NCBI GenBank assembly: GCA_947494145.1
Contig: CANLTZ010000024.1
Coordinates: 1-44,031 of the forward strand
Source: an uncultured Jannaschia sp.
GTDB lineage: Bacteria; Pseudomonadota; Alphaproteobacteria; Rhodobacterales; Rhodobacteraceae
Direction of reading: 5' to 3'
Length of the DNA: 44,031 nucleotides
Part shown: positions 22,298 through 31,511 of the stretch, in pieces
Numbering within the stretch: position 1 is the stretch's first letter
Layout of the letters: the number at the start of each line of letters is the position of its first letter
Translations under genes and position numbers: made by a program
Notes under the pieces: model-generated
The model's database searches: none
What the model was told of the DNA's origin: nothing
The model's input: only the letters and a program-made list of their open reading frames with translations

Positions 22298-24495
22298 CCA
22301 CCCTCACTGACATAAAAACGGGCCCGAACCGGGTCGAGGGCCGCGCCAAAGTCTCCGGCGGGGCGATATATGTGAACGATACGCTGCGACCGAACCTTGC
22401 CCATGTTGCTTTCGCTGGATCGGCCATCGCCAGCGGGCGTATTCGCGCCATCGACACGCGCGCCGCTGAAGCCGCGCCAGGCGTTATTGCCGTCTTCACC
22501 CATGAAACCTTGCCGCCTCTCACAGAACCCGGCGGCATGCGCGAACCTATCGTCGCCCTCCATGGCGACCGCATCCACTACGCTGATCAGTTTATTGCCG
22601 CCGTCGTTGCGGACACAACTGCCGCGGCGGAGGCGGCGGCGCGTTTGATCACGGCCGAATATGACATTGATACGCCGATCGCCACATTGGATGCGGCGGA
22701 GGCAACAGCATTCGAGCCGGAGCAATGGAACGCGTTTCGCACACCGACCTCGTCGCGGGGCGATGCGGACGGGGCTGTCGCGAGCGCGCCGGTGCAGATT
22801 GACTGGACCGTCGAGACGGCGATGCGCCAGCATAATCCTATCGAAGCCAATACGACGGCGGCGGAATGGGACGGTGATCGCGTGACGATCTGGAACGCGG
22901 ACCAATACATCGTCGAGACCATGCAGATCGCCGCGCGCGCGCTAGGTATTCCCGAAGAGAACGTGACTGTCCTCGTCGACTATGTCGGCGGTGCCTATGG
23001 CTGCAAGGTCGGCCCTTGGCCGCACACGATACTGACCGCGCATATCGCGCGCTTGGTCGGACGACCTGTCAAGATGGCCCTGTCGCGCCGCCAGATGTAT
23101 TCGTCTGCTGGACATATGCCGGCGACTCGCCAGCGGATACGGATCGGCCTTTCCGATGACGGCCGTTTGCAAGGCATCGTCCACGAAAGCCTGTCCCAGG
23201 GACCGACCCACGATCCGCAATATTGCGAATGGGCGGCGATGCCATCGCGATACCTCTATGATTGCGAGAATGTCCGCACGCAGCATCTGGTCGCCCCGAT
23301 GCACAACGGCGCGCCAACGACCATGCGGGCGCCGCATGAAGGGGTCGGGCTTTTTGCACTCGATACGGCGCTGGATGACGTGTCCTATCGCCTCGGCATC
23401 GACCCTGTAGAACTCCGTCTGCGCAACATCCCGCCACGAGATCAACACTTTGACATTCCCTGGTCAACGAATGCGCAGGCGGAGGTCTATCACGCCGGGA
23501 TGGAAGCGTTCGGCTGGGCCGATCGGCCCGCCGAGGCCGGCACGCTGCGTGACGGTGACGAGTTGGTTGGTATCGGCATGGCCTCGGCCCTGCGTCCAAA
23601 CTCGAAAACCAATGCCGAAGCGCGGGCAAGCGTCGATGCCGAGGGGCGTATCACCGTAGCCAGCGCAACCTCCGAAATCGGCACTGGCACCCCCACCGCC
23701 CTTTCAATCGTCGCAGCCGAAGAGCTCGGGCTGCCCATTGAGCGGATCAATGTCCTCATGGGCGACAGTACGCTTCCGCCGGCACCCTATGTGGCCGGGT
23801 CGGTGACGATGGCGTCGGTCGGGTCCGCCGTACTGCTGGCCGTGCGGGCGCTCAAGGACGAACTGGGCCGCATCGCTGTCGCGCAGGGGGGCTCGCCACT
23901 CTTTGGTGCCGACGCAGCCTCGGTGACATTCCATGGCGATGTCCTGATTCATTCCGATGATCCGTCCCGGCGCGACACATTCGCATCCATCGCGGCGCGC
24001 GCCGAAGGTGGGGCGATCTTCGCCATGGGGCGCTTTGCACCCGAGCAGACCGGCAGCAACAGCCGCAGCCTCGGCGCGCAGTTCGTCGAAGTGCGCGTTG
24101 ACCCTCTGATCGGCCGTATCCGCGTGTCGCGGATGCTGGGCGTTTTCGCTGTCGGCCGGATCATCAGCCCGAAAACCGCGCGCAGCCAGGCGACGGGCGG
24201 CATGATCTGGGGCATCGGTGAGGCGCTGATGGAAAAGACCGACCTCGATCCCCGCACCGCGCGGCCTGTCAATGCGAGCTTCCTCGACAATTACGTCCCA
24301 GTGCAGGGCGATGTCCCCGAGATCGACGTGATTTTCCTGGACGACACCGATCGCGACCCTAACCCCCTAGGTTCGAAGAGCATCGGCGAAGTCGTCTCGA
24401 CCGGCGTCGCGCCCGCCATCGCCAACGCGATCTACCACGCCACGGGCAAGCGGCTGAACAAGCTGCCCGTTACCAGCGAGATGGTGCTGGGATGA
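22294..24495 (+). CDS. paoC: Periplasmic aldehyde oxidoreductase, molybdenum subunit (PaoC-like)
   Basis: This 733-residue catalytic subunit has the xanthine oxidase family fold: an N-terminal hammerhead domain (NRVEGRAKVSGGAIYVNDTL), molybdopterin-binding regions (GGAYGCKVGPWPHTILTA, MRAPHEGVGLFALDTALDDV, ATSEIGTGTPTALSIVAAEE), and the active-site Glu in SKSIGEVVSTGVAPAIANAI near the end. It lacks a signal and should be exported with PaoA. The reaction is hydroxylation of aldehydes to acids with electron transfer through the Fe-S and FAD subunits. The maturation protein PaoD is not in this window and would have to come from elsewhere. Confidence 0.93.
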   Translation: MTTLTDIKTGPNRVEGRAKVSGGAIYVNDTLRPNLAHVAFAGSAIASGRIRAIDTRAAEAAPGVIAVFTHETLPPLTEPGGMREPIVALHGDRIHYADQFIAAVVADTTAAAEAAARLITAEYDIDTPIATLDAAEATAFEPEQWNAFRTPTSSRGDADGAVASAPVQIDWTVETAMRQHNPIEANTTAAEWDGDRVTIWNADQYIVETMQIAARALGIPEENVTVLVDYVGGAYGCKVGPWPHTILTAHIARLVGRPVKMALSRRQMYSSAGHMPATRQRIRIGLSDDGRLQGIVHESLSQGPTHDPQYCEWAAMPSRYLYDCENVRTQHLVAPMHNGAPTTMRAPHEGVGLFALDTALDDVSYRLGIDPVELRLRNIPPRDQHFDIPWSTNAQAEVYHAGMEAFGWADRPAEAGTLRDGDELVGIGMASALRPNSKTNAEARASVDAEGRITVASATSEIGTGTPTALSIVAAEELGLPIERINVLMGDSTLPPAPYVAGSVTMASVGSAVLLAVRALKDELGRIAVAQGGSPLFGADAASVTFHGDVLIHSDDPSRRDTFASIAARAEGGAIFAMGRFAPEQTGSNSRSLGAQFVEVRVDPLIGRIRVSRMLGVFAVGRIISPKTARSQATGGMIWGIGEALMEKTDLDPRTARPVNASFLDNYVPVQGDVPEIDVIFLDDTDRDPNPLGSKSIGEVVSTGVAPAIANAIYHATGKRLNKLPVTSEMVLG

Positions 24496-24726
24496 CCGGG
24501 TGTGACAGTGGGAGCAGTGATCAAGACTCAGGGAGCCTCCACGACATTGCTCGGACTCGTGGAAAGCCGGACAAGTCGGCTGCCGTCGCAGACGCAATTG
24601 CGGTCAGCGGTTTTCCCTTTGACGCCGGGTCCGACGCCGCGCCAATCGTAGCCATCGAAGGCTTGGCTGAAGCTGAGAAGCTGCTTGGCCTTACAGCGAG
24701 CCGTCATCGAACCCGAGGATCTGCAC

Positions 24727-24870
24727 GCAAATCCGCTTGGCATCAAGGGCATCGCAGAGCTTGCGATCATCGGCGCCGCAGGCGGTGTAGCCAACGCTGA
24801 CTTCGACGCAACCGTCCTGCGTATCCGCGAATTGCCGATCTCGCTCGACAAGCTGCTTAACGCGCTTTGA
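24727..24870 (+). pseudogene. C-terminal remnant of a molybdenum hydroxylase large subunit
   Basis: ANPLGIKGIAELAIIGAAGG followed by RIRELPISLDKLL matches the active-site end of xanthine oxidase family large subunits (normally NPLGxKGxGExG ... LPxTxxKLL). Only about 48 residues survive, and the DNA back to 24496 is a jumble with no continuous frame. It sits between the intact PaoC-like and IorB-like genes. It probably marks a deletion that removed a third such enzyme or fused two operons. Confidence 0.75.
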
Positions 24871-24886
24871 TTTTGGAGGACCCGAC

Positions 24887-27205
24887 ATGTTCTACCCGAC
24901 AATGGAAAAACAAACTCTAGCGAAGCGTGGCTTTGCGCCGGTAACACGAAGGGACTTTGGCCTTGCGACGGGCGCATTCACCGTCGGAGTGGCTCTCCTC
25001 GGCGGGCGCGCGGTCGCCGATCAGACTGCGGGCGGCCTGCCTGTGACGCCGGGCGGCGAGGTCGATCCGGCCCTCTTCATCACGATCGAGCCGGACGGCA
25101 TTGTAAAGCTGACCTGCCACCGCTCTGAGATGGGTCAGCAGACCTGGACCGCGATGGCGCAGATTCTGGCTGATGAGCTGGACGTGCCGTGGGAGCTGAT
25201 CGAGATCGTGCAAGCCGAGGGCCATCCGCGCTATGGTGACCAGAACACCGACGGCTCCCGTTCGGTCCGCTGGAACATGGAGCGTCTGCGCCTGACCGGA
25301 GCCGCAATGCGTGCAATGCTCGTCTCCGCGGCCGCCGAGCGGTGGGGCGTGGACACCGCCGATTGCCAAGGAGCCGACGGCATCGTCTCGGGTCCGAACG
25401 GTCGCTCAACCACCTATGGCGAACTCGCCGAAGCAGCGTCGGAACGCCCGCTCCCGGCTGAGCGAGCGATCCGTCTGAAGGATCGATCCGAATGGCGCTA
25501 TATTGGCCAGCCGATGCCCTCGTTGACGGTCCCTCTAATCGTCCGCGGCGAGGGGACATTCGGCATCGACGTCCGGCTGCCCAATATGGCCTATGCCGTG
25601 ATCGCCCGCCCGCCCGTCGTCTTCGGCAGTGTGAGGTCCGTGGAGGACAGCGCCACCTTGGAAGTACCGGGTGTCCTTCGCACCGTTCAACTCGCATCGC
25701 CTAAGGCACCCGCGCTTTTCAAACCGCTCGGTGGCGTGGCGGTGATCGCAGAGGACACTTTCGCTGCCATCCGGGGACGAGAAGAACTGGTCATCGAATG
25801 GGAGGCCGGCCCGAATGGCGGCTATGACACTGACACCTTCGTGGCCGCCATGTTGGAGACCGCTGGGCAGCAAGGCACGGTCCGACGCGACCGGGGCGAT
25901 ATCGAAACTGCGCTCGCAGAAGCCGACCGGCGGATAGAAGCGGACTATGTGGTGCCCCATCTCGCCCAGGCACCGATGGAGCCGCCGGTCGCGACGGCGC
26001 GCTGGGACGGCGATCGGGTAGAATGCTGGGCCTCTACCCAGGCACCACAATCAGCGCGCTCCACGGTGGCAGAGGTCTGCGGCGTGCCAGAGGAAAATGT
26101 TACTATCAATGTCACCTGGCTCGGCGGCGGGTTCGGTCGCAAGTCGAAGGCCGACTTCGTGGCCGAAGCCGCGCTTCTGGCGCGCGAGGTTGGCCGTCCG
26201 GTGAAGGTAACATGGACCCGAGAAGACGACCTGCGACACGGCTACTATCATTCGATCAGTGCGCAACACCTTGAAGGTGGGCTGGATGCGGATGGAAACA
26301 CGATGGCTTTTCTTCATCGCACCGTCTTCCCGCCGATCCCTTCGACGTTCCAAGCAGGCGCGGAGACGCCGTCTTGGGGCGAATTGCGTCTGGGTGCCTC
26401 CGACACCCCCTTCGCCACACCGAACCTGCGGCTCGAAACCGGCGACGCACCGGCGCACCTGCGGATCGGCTGGCTCCGCGCGGTCGCGAACATCTATCAT
26501 GCCTTCGCGGTGCAGAGCTTCGCCCATGAGCTCGCCAACGCCGCGGGTCGCGATCCGAAGGACTACCTGCTGGAGCTGATCGGTCCGCCCCGGCTGATCG
26601 ATCCGCGCGAGGAAGGCGTCGAGGAATACGATAATTACGGCTCGCCGATGGAGGATTATCCCATCGACACGGGCCGGATGCGGAACGTCATCGAAACAGT
26701 CGCCGACATGGCCGACTGGGGTCGAGAGATGCCGCGCGGCTCCGGTCTTGGCGTCGCGATGCACCGGTCCTTCTGCACCTACTGCGCAACGGTAGTCGAG
26801 GTCTCAGTCGACGACGAAGGGCGCTTAGCGATTCCAGCGGTCTGGTCTGCGCTCGACGCCGGAACGGTCGCCAACCCCCGCCATACGGCGGCGCAGATCG
26901 AGGGCGGAACGCTCTACGGACTCTCGAATGCCCTCTATGGTGAGATCACCACCAGCAGCGGCGCAGTTGAGCAATGGAACTTCCCCGATTTCCGCGTCAT
27001 GCGGATGAACGAAGCTCCCCGGCGGATGGAGACGCACATCGTTGAAAGCGTCGCTCCGCCGGGCGGCGTTGGCGAGCCACCGACCCCTCCCGCGGCCCCC
27101 GCACTCGCCAACGCCATCTTTTCCGCTACCGGCGAGCGCATTCGCCGCCTGCCGATCTTCTCGGGCGAGCGGCGCGACCGCCTCGCCGTACGCGACCAAA
27201 GCTGA
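24887..27205 (+). CDS. Molybdenum hydroxylase large subunit, isoquinoline 1-oxidoreductase beta-like (IorB)
   Basis: A 772-residue protein has a twin-arginine signal ([20 protein letters not shown]), then the IorB-type order. An N-terminal segment ([40 protein letters not shown]) is followed by molybdopterin motifs ([40 protein letters not shown]) and a C-terminal [20 protein letters not shown] bearing the catalytic Glu. GGAGG precedes the ATG. Family members are periplasmic or membrane-linked and oxidise N-heterocycles or aldehydes, often passing electrons to a cytochrome c. The substrate is not predictable. It is paired with the [2Fe-2S] gene 11 bases downstream. Confidence 0.92.
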   Translation: MFYPTMEKQTLAKRGFAPVTRRDFGLATGAFTVGVALLGGRAVADQTAGGLPVTPGGEVDPALFITIEPDGIVKLTCHRSEMGQQTWTAMAQILADELDVPWELIEIVQAEGHPRYGDQNTDGSRSVRWNMERLRLTGAAMRAMLVSAAAERWGVDTADCQGADGIVSGPNGRSTTYGELAEAASERPLPAERAIRLKDRSEWRYIGQPMPSLTVPLIVRGEGTFGIDVRLPNMAYAVIARPPVVFGSVRSVEDSATLEVPGVLRTVQLASPKAPALFKPLGGVAVIAEDTFAAIRGREELVIEWEAGPNGGYDTDTFVAAMLETAGQQGTVRRDRGDIETALAEADRRIEADYVVPHLAQAPMEPPVATARWDGDRVECWASTQAPQSARSTVAEVCGVPEENVTINVTWLGGGFGRKSKADFVAEAALLAREVGRPVKVTWTREDDLRHGYYHSISAQHLEGGLDADGNTMAFLHRTVFPPIPSTFQAGAETPSWGELRLGASDTPFATPNLRLETGDAPAHLRIGWLRAVANIYHAFAVQSFAHELANAAGRDPKDYLLELIGPPRLIDPREEGVEEYDNYGSPMEDYPIDTGRMRNVIETVADMADWGREMPRGSGLGVAMHRSFCTYCATVVEVSVDDEGRLAIPAVWSALDAGTVANPRHTAAQIEGGTLYGLSNALYGEITTSSGAVEQWNFPDFRVMRMNEAPRRMETHIVESVAPPGGVGEPPTPPAAPALANAIFSATGERIRRLPIFSGERRDRLAVRDQS

Positions 27206-27216
27206 GGAAACCCGCC

Positions 27217-27672
27217 ATGCAGACAACACTTTCCATCAACGGAATCGAAACCGAGGTAAATGCACCGGAAGGCACTCCGCTTCTTTGGGTGCTCCGCGAC
27301 CGGCTGGGCATGACCGGTACCAAGTTCGGCTGCGGCATCGCGCAGTGCGGTGCTTGCACGGTGCATATTGACGGCCTGCCAGGCCGTGCCTGCGTGACGC
27401 CGGTGGACAGCCTTGATGGCGCCAGCGTCACGACTATTGAAGGCGTCGAGGGGCCGGAGGCGGACGCCGTGCGTGCCGCATGGACCGAGATCGATGTGCC
27501 GCAATGCGGCTATTGCCAGTCTGGCCAGATCATGTCGGCGGTCGCGCTTCTTCAGGTGAATGGCGCGCCGGACGACGAGGCCATCGACAACGCGATGGCG
27601 GGCAATCTCTGCCGTTGCGCGACCTACATGCGCATCCGCAGAGCGATCAAAGACGCCGCGACGAGGATCTGA
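27217..27672 (+). CDS. [2Fe-2S] subunit of molybdenum hydroxylase, IorA-like
   Basis: This 151-residue protein has the plant-type cluster motif [17 protein letters not shown], a fourth Cys in GRACVTP, and the second cluster motif [12 protein letters not shown] with [14 protein letters not shown]. No signal peptide is seen, so it is probably co-exported with the Tat-bearing large subunit. IorA-IorB enzymes lack an FAD subunit, and none is present here. It follows the large subunit by 11 bases in one operon. It is only moderately similar to the PaoA-like protein and is a different subfamily. Confidence 0.92.
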   Translation: MQTTLSINGIETEVNAPEGTPLLWVLRDRLGMTGTKFGCGIAQCGACTVHIDGLPGRACVTPVDSLDGASVTTIEGVEGPEADAVRAAWTEIDVPQCGYCQSGQIMSAVALLQVNGAPDDEAIDNAMAGNLCRCATYMRIRRAIKDAATRI

Positions 27673-27683
27673 GCCGTGAGAGC

Positions 27684-27823
27684 CTAGGCCTCGCTAACTC
27701 CGCGCACCGTGATCAAGTGCGCCGACTCGCGCTTGAATTCTTCGCTGAACTTCTGTCGGGCCATCGCGAACCTCCAGTCTCGTAAACACCCTATCTCGGT
27801 GTCCACGAAACTGGCAGCAGGCC
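27684..27823 (-). mobile_element. Terminal remnant of an IS3-family insertion sequence
   Basis: On the minus strand an ATG at 27764 opens MARQKFSEEFKRESAHLITV, then RGVSEA and a stop at 27684: the N-terminus of an IS3-family OrfA. A typical IS end (TGTCCACGAAACTGGCAGCAG on the plus strand, 27800-27820) lies just outside it. The rest of the element and the other end are not found in the window. It is a scar, located exactly between the IorAB pair and the next gene. Confidence 0.7.
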
Positions 27824-27841
27824 AAACAGGCGATCTCGGAC

Positions 27842-28069
27842 TTAGTGTCGGTCCACCGCCACCTCAGTCTTAAGGTCTTCTGTCTTGTAGAAGACCCCGA
27901 AGCTTATCGCCCAACGGACGACGCCTACGAAGCAGGCTCGAACATACGCGGATTGCAATTTCTTTCCTGCCTGGATTCCTTGGTCGATGGCCTCACTGGA
28001 CGGAAACTGATCTCCTACTTGGCGTGCTTTGGTTCTCTTCAATTCGGTTTGAGCGTGCAGCTTGGTCAT
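27842..28069 (-). CDS. Small hypothetical protein under a LysR-type box
   Basis: A 75-residue soluble protein (MTKLHAQTELKRTKARQVGD at the start) begins at 28069 with a strong AAGGAGG seven or so bases upstream, which makes it a credible gene. I do not recognise a family. The middle (SEAIDQGIQAGKKLQSAYVR) looks helical and the end is acidic. A GTTAT-N11-ATAAG dyad at 28150-28170, about 80 bases upstream, matches boxes near the old yellow enzyme and a VOC-ABM gene, so it may be co-regulated with them. Confidence 0.6.
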   Translation of the reverse strand: MTKLHAQTELKRTKARQVGDQFPSSEAIDQGIQAGKKLQSAYVRACFVGVVRWAISFGVFYKTEDLKTEVAVDRH

Positions 28070-28149
28070 GACGTGCCTCCTTATGGCTGAGTTGCACGTA
28101 GCAAACTGATGGCAACAGCTCCGCCCCGCCAATTCGAAACGCAGATGCT

Positions 28150-28170
28150 GTTATTGAAAAAGGTAATAAG
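28150..28170. promoter_or_regulatory. LysR-type box 1 (GTTAT-N11-ATAAG)
   Basis: A 21-bp dyad of the T-N11-A class. Its reverse complement reads CTTAT-N11-ATAAC, the same arms as the box at 35615-35635. It lies between the LysR gene's 3' end and the small gene at 27842-28069. The remaining bases of 28070-28275 hold no gene. Confidence 0.5.
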
Positions 28171-28275
28171 TACTTCCACCGGTTTTGCCTCCGTGAAGTA
28201 CTCATAGGGTGTCGATTTGAACGATCCCCTGGGCCAGCGGTATAGCGATCAGAGCCGATTGAAATCCTGCGGTGC

Positions 28276-29196
28276 TCAGGCCCGGCTGGGCTTCTTTTCC
28301 GATGCGAGCGAGATTGCGCCGCGCAATTGGCGGAGGAATTCGTTCAGCGCTGAACTCTTGTCATCTTCGCGCCAGGCTGCGCCAAGTTCTATGGAGTTTT
28401 CGAACCCACCGAGACGTAGACGTGCGAGATCCGGTGGGGGCGGATCGACAATGTAAGAGGCGACAAGAAAGGAAACTTCTCCGTCTCGCGCCATGTCGAG
28501 ACCCGTTTGCACCTGGTTGGTCTCGAAGGCGATCTTCGGCTCGAAACCCGCGCCGCGAAACCGCTCAATCCAGCTGTCGTAAAGCGCTGGGTTGAGCGCT
28601 CGTTCGAACATAGCAATCGGCTGGTCGCGCAACGCTGCAAGCGGCAGTCTATCGTCGTCCACATGCTCGCCAAGCGGATGGTCGGGTGCGACTATCACCG
28701 ACCAAAATCCTGTCGCGATCTTCCGAAATTTCAGTGTTGGATGGGTAACAGGAAGGACACCGATCCCGAAGTCGATCTGGCTCTCCCTTAGAGCGGCGTA
28801 GACCTCCTGCGTCGGCATCTCTTCGTGCCGGACCTCCACGTTCTCGTGCGCCGATCTGAAGGCCGCGATGGCGCGTGTCACCACCCGTAGGTTCAAGTAG
28901 CTGACGTAGCCGAGGCGAAACTCCATTGGTTCGGTGCCTGCAATCTCTCGTGCTTCGAGGACCGCGCGGTTTGCAGCGTTGACTGCTTCGCGCGCACGCC
29001 AAAGAAATGCCTCGCCCGCCGGCGTTACCTCGACGCTTCGTCGATCGCGGGCGAGAAGCATTGTGCCGACCTCCTCCTCCAGAGCCTTTATCTGCTGGCT
29101 GAGGGCCGGTTGACTCAGATTGACCCGCCGCGCGGCGCGCTGGAAATGCAGTTCCTCGGCGACAGCGATAAACGATCTGAGTTGTCTGAGTTCCAT
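28276..29196 (-). CDS. LysR-family transcriptional regulator
   Basis: A 306-residue LysR protein has an N-terminal winged HTH (MELRQLRSFIAVAEELHFQR, AARRVNLSQPALSQQIKALE, LLARDRRSVEVTPAGEAFL) and an effector-binding domain (FRLGYVSYLNLRVVTRAIAA, DFGIGVLPVTHPTLKFRKIA, ARDGEVSFLVASYIVDPPPP) resembling the CatR/BenM group. It is divergent from the old yellow enzyme gene. A perfect CTTAT-N11-ATAAG box lies 26 bases before its own start, fitting autoregulation plus control of the partner. Two further near-copies of the box suggest it also controls 27842-28069 and 35715-36536. Confidence 0.93.
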   Translation of the reverse strand: MELRQLRSFIAVAEELHFQRAARRVNLSQPALSQQIKALEEEVGTMLLARDRRSVEVTPAGEAFLWRAREAVNAANRAVLEAREIAGTEPMEFRLGYVSYLNLRVVTRAIAAFRSAHENVEVRHEEMPTQEVYAALRESQIDFGIGVLPVTHPTLKFRKIATGFWSVIVAPDHPLGEHVDDDRLPLAALRDQPIAMFERALNPALYDSWIERFRGAGFEPKIAFETNQVQTGLDMARDGEVSFLVASYIVDPPPPDLARLRLGGFENSIELGAAWREDDKSSALNEFLRQLRGAISLASEKKPSRA

Positions 29197-29221
29197 TCGG
29201 ACAGCCTTTGCTTTGCGATCA

Positions 29222-29242
29222 CTTATAAGCCTAACAAATAAG
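29222..29242. promoter_or_regulatory. LysR-type box 2, perfect dyad (CTTAT-N11-ATAAG)
   Basis: A perfect 5-bp inverted repeat with an 11-base centre lies in the 128-base divergent region between LysR and old yellow enzyme. This is the standard T-N11-A recognition box position for a LysR regulator. Confidence 0.65.
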
Positions 29243-29324
29243 AAAGAGAAGCATTCGAATTGGCGGCAAGCACTCGAACCCTACAAATTCAGCCCAACAG
29301 ACTTTGCGCTTATGGAGGCAGATC

Positions 29325-30476
29325 ATGTCCAAACTATTCGACCAGCTTACCCTCAAGTCATCGACCTTGGCCAATCGTATCGGCATGTCGCCGATGTCGA
29401 TCTATGCGGCACAAAACGGCGTTCCCGGCACGATCGAACCAATCCATTATGGTGCACGAGCTGTTGGCGGCGCTGGCCTCGTTTTTACTGGCACTGCGGC
29501 GGTTGCCCCGGAAGGCCGCATCACTCCGAATGACCCCGGCCTATGGTGCGATCCACAAATCTCCGGGCACCGAGCAATCACCGATGCGGTTCGGGAAGGA
29601 GGGGGCGTTCCTGGCGTGCAGATTGGGCATGCCGGCCGGAAGGCTTCTACGACTGTCCCCTGGCGCGGAGGTTTGCCGAAGGCAGACGGTCGCAGTTTGA
29701 CTGCTGCGGAAGGTGCTTGGCAGACCGTAGGTCCCACCGCGCTAACCTATGGTGGCGACAAGACTCATACTCCCAAAGAACTCGATGACGTCGGAATCGC
29801 TGGAATTGTCGAAGCTTTCGGCGACGCAGCGCGCCGTGCTGATACTGCGGGCTACGACATCCTCGAAATTCACGGCGCGCACGGTTATCTGATCCACTCT
29901 TTCCTGTCACCGATCGCGAACCAACGTCAGGATCGATGGGGAGGTGAATTCGACCGTCGCATCAGTTTCGCGCGCGAGGTCATCCGCACTGTCCGTTCGG
30001 TTTGGCCGATCGAGAAACCACTCTCCCTACGTATGCCGGTCGAAGACTTCCACGAAGGTGGCCTCACCCTCGAAGATGCAACAAAAATAGCGAAGATGGC
30101 GCGAGCGGAAGGCGTTGACATAGTCGACTTGATGTCTTTTGGCGGCATCGCTCATGGCGCAGACGTACCTTGGGATCAACCTTTCACCCGTCACCACGCG
30201 CAAGCAATAAGGGCTGCCGTACCCGACTTGGCTATCGCGATTTCCGCGCAGACTGCTCCGGATTTCAAGACCAACCCTGCTCTCTTGGACGGGCTCGTCG
30301 CTTCTGGCGATGTGGACCTCATTCTACTTGGTCGCCAACTGCTCGCGGACCCGCACTGGCCGGTCAACGCCGCCGCTGCGCTCGGAGATAGTCGCCTACA
30401 GCTGCCGCCGCGTTACGAACACTGGCTGACCGGCCGCTCAGGCGACCAGGAATTGGCATCAGGCGTGGCAGCTTAA
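29325..30476 (+). CDS. Old yellow enzyme family oxidoreductase, YqjM/NamA class
   Basis: A 383-residue FMN protein starts at ATG 29325 after GGAGG. YqjM-class signatures are NRIGMSPMSIYAAQNGVPG, QIGHAGRKASTTVPWRGG, EIHGAHGYLIHSFLSPIANQ and LILLGRQLLADPHWPV. The substrate-binding pair is His-x-x-His, as in the class, unlike the His/Phe in the OYE at 10282-11382. Family reaction: NADPH-dependent reduction of alpha,beta-unsaturated carbonyls and related electrophiles. It is divergent from, and probably controlled by, the LysR gene. It is thus the second OYE in the window, under a different type of regulator. Confidence 0.94.
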   Translation: MSKLFDQLTLKSSTLANRIGMSPMSIYAAQNGVPGTIEPIHYGARAVGGAGLVFTGTAAVAPEGRITPNDPGLWCDPQISGHRAITDAVREGGGVPGVQIGHAGRKASTTVPWRGGLPKADGRSLTAAEGAWQTVGPTALTYGGDKTHTPKELDDVGIAGIVEAFGDAARRADTAGYDILEIHGAHGYLIHSFLSPIANQRQDRWGGEFDRRISFAREVIRTVRSVWPIEKPLSLRMPVEDFHEGGLTLEDATKIAKMARAEGVDIVDLMSFGGIAHGADVPWDQPFTRHHAQAIRAAVPDLAIAISAQTAPDFKTNPALLDGLVASGDVDLILLGRQLLADPHWPVNAAAALGDSRLQLPPRYEHWLTGRSGDQELASGVAA

Positions 30477-30548
30477 ACCCAAGATATCGCAGGTGTTCCG
30501 TCAGTCCCCAAAAGTGCACCTTGTCATCTGTTGCTTGCGCCAAAAGCA

Positions 30549-31256
30549 TCACCACATGATGGACCGGCCGTCGTGAAAAAAGCCACCGGTCGGACCATCG
30601 GTTTCGAGCGTCGCCGCCCAGACGATCCCGGCGGCGCCGTCGCTGACGGAGCGGCCACCTATTCCGCCCATATTGGTCGCGACCCATCCTGGATCCACAG
30701 AATTGACGCGGATGCCTTCAAGGTCGAGTTCGGCCGCCAGCATCCGGGTGAGTGCGTTCAACGCCGTCTTCGATACGGAATAGCCCGGCGCTTCGCGATT
30801 GTTGGCGGACAACTGGCCGGCGCTTGAGGAAACGTTGACGATAGAGCGCGGACCTTGAGTTGCTGTCATGAGTGGGATGGACGCCTTGGTGAGGGCCCAA
30901 GTGCCGAATAAATTCACGTCCATGATTTGTCGGGCGCGATTGAGGTCGATGTTCTGAGCCTGCTGGTCGGTGTCGTAGTCAGTGCCCGCATTGTTTACTA
31001 GAACGTGCAGCTCTCCGTACGTCCTGCAGACGGTGTCGAGCGCCTTGGCAACGCTGTCAGGGTCGGTCACATCCAAAGGGACGATCGTCGCGTCCCCTCC
31101 TTCCTTGTATACGGCTTCTTCGGTCTCTTTAGCGCTGGTGGGATCGCGCGCGCCGATCGCAATGGCCATGCCTTTGGCAGCGAGCTGTCGGGCGACCTCC
31201 GCACCGAGCCCGCGATTGGCACCGGAGATGAGGGCGATATGGCCGTTGATTGCCAT
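30549..31256 (-). CDS. SDR-family oxidoreductase
   Basis: A 235-residue classical short-chain dehydrogenase starts at ATG 31256. It has the cofactor motif ALISGANRGLGAEVARQLAA, the NNAG motif (HVLVNNAGTDYDTDQ), catalytic Ser in SIVNVSSSAGQLS, and Tyr-x-x-x-Lys in GYSVSKTALNALTR. The NADP preference cannot be decided with certainty. It is probably a carbonyl reductase. It is divergent from an AraC gene (31512) exactly as its decayed paralogue at 16162-16867 is from the AraC at 17106, so the pair was duplicated as a module. Longer in-frame starts exist to 31295 but have no better ribosome site. Confidence 0.93.
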   Translation of the reverse strand: MAINGHIALISGANRGLGAEVARQLAAKGMAIAIGARDPTSAKETEEAVYKEGGDATIVPLDVTDPDSVAKALDTVCRTYGELHVLVNNAGTDYDTDQQAQNIDLNRARQIMDVNLFGTWALTKASIPLMTATQGPRSIVNVSSSAGQLSANNREAPGYSVSKTALNALTRMLAAELDLEGIRVNSVDPGWVATNMGGIGGRSVSDGAAGIVWAATLETDGPTGGFFHDGRSIMW

Positions 31257-31374
31257 CGAAGATCGTGCTCCCGAAAAAATCGTAGATTGTCGCAAGTTAT
31301 AGTAAGTGTATCGCTACAATGATGCCTGTTCGAGGTGCATAATCCGAGCGTTTCGTTACATATTGCATGCAAGA

Positions 31375-31392
31375 TCGCGATCGCTATCGCGA
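31375..31392. promoter_or_regulatory. Inverted repeat in the SDR / AraC divergent region
   Basis: TCGCGAT-CGCT-ATCGCGA is a perfect 7-bp inverted repeat with a 4-base centre, in the 255-base non-coding region between the SDR and AraC genes. It could be an operator or a hairpin. No second copy is seen in the window. Confidence 0.35.
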
Positions 31393-31511
31393 CCACCTAT
31401 CGAAAGTGCTATGTCAAATGGGGTCCTACACGTATCGTCTCTACCGCACTGTCCTCCGATCCGTTGTTGGTCTCGAACAAAGCGACTGGAGACTTAGTGA
31501 GAAAGGGCACG

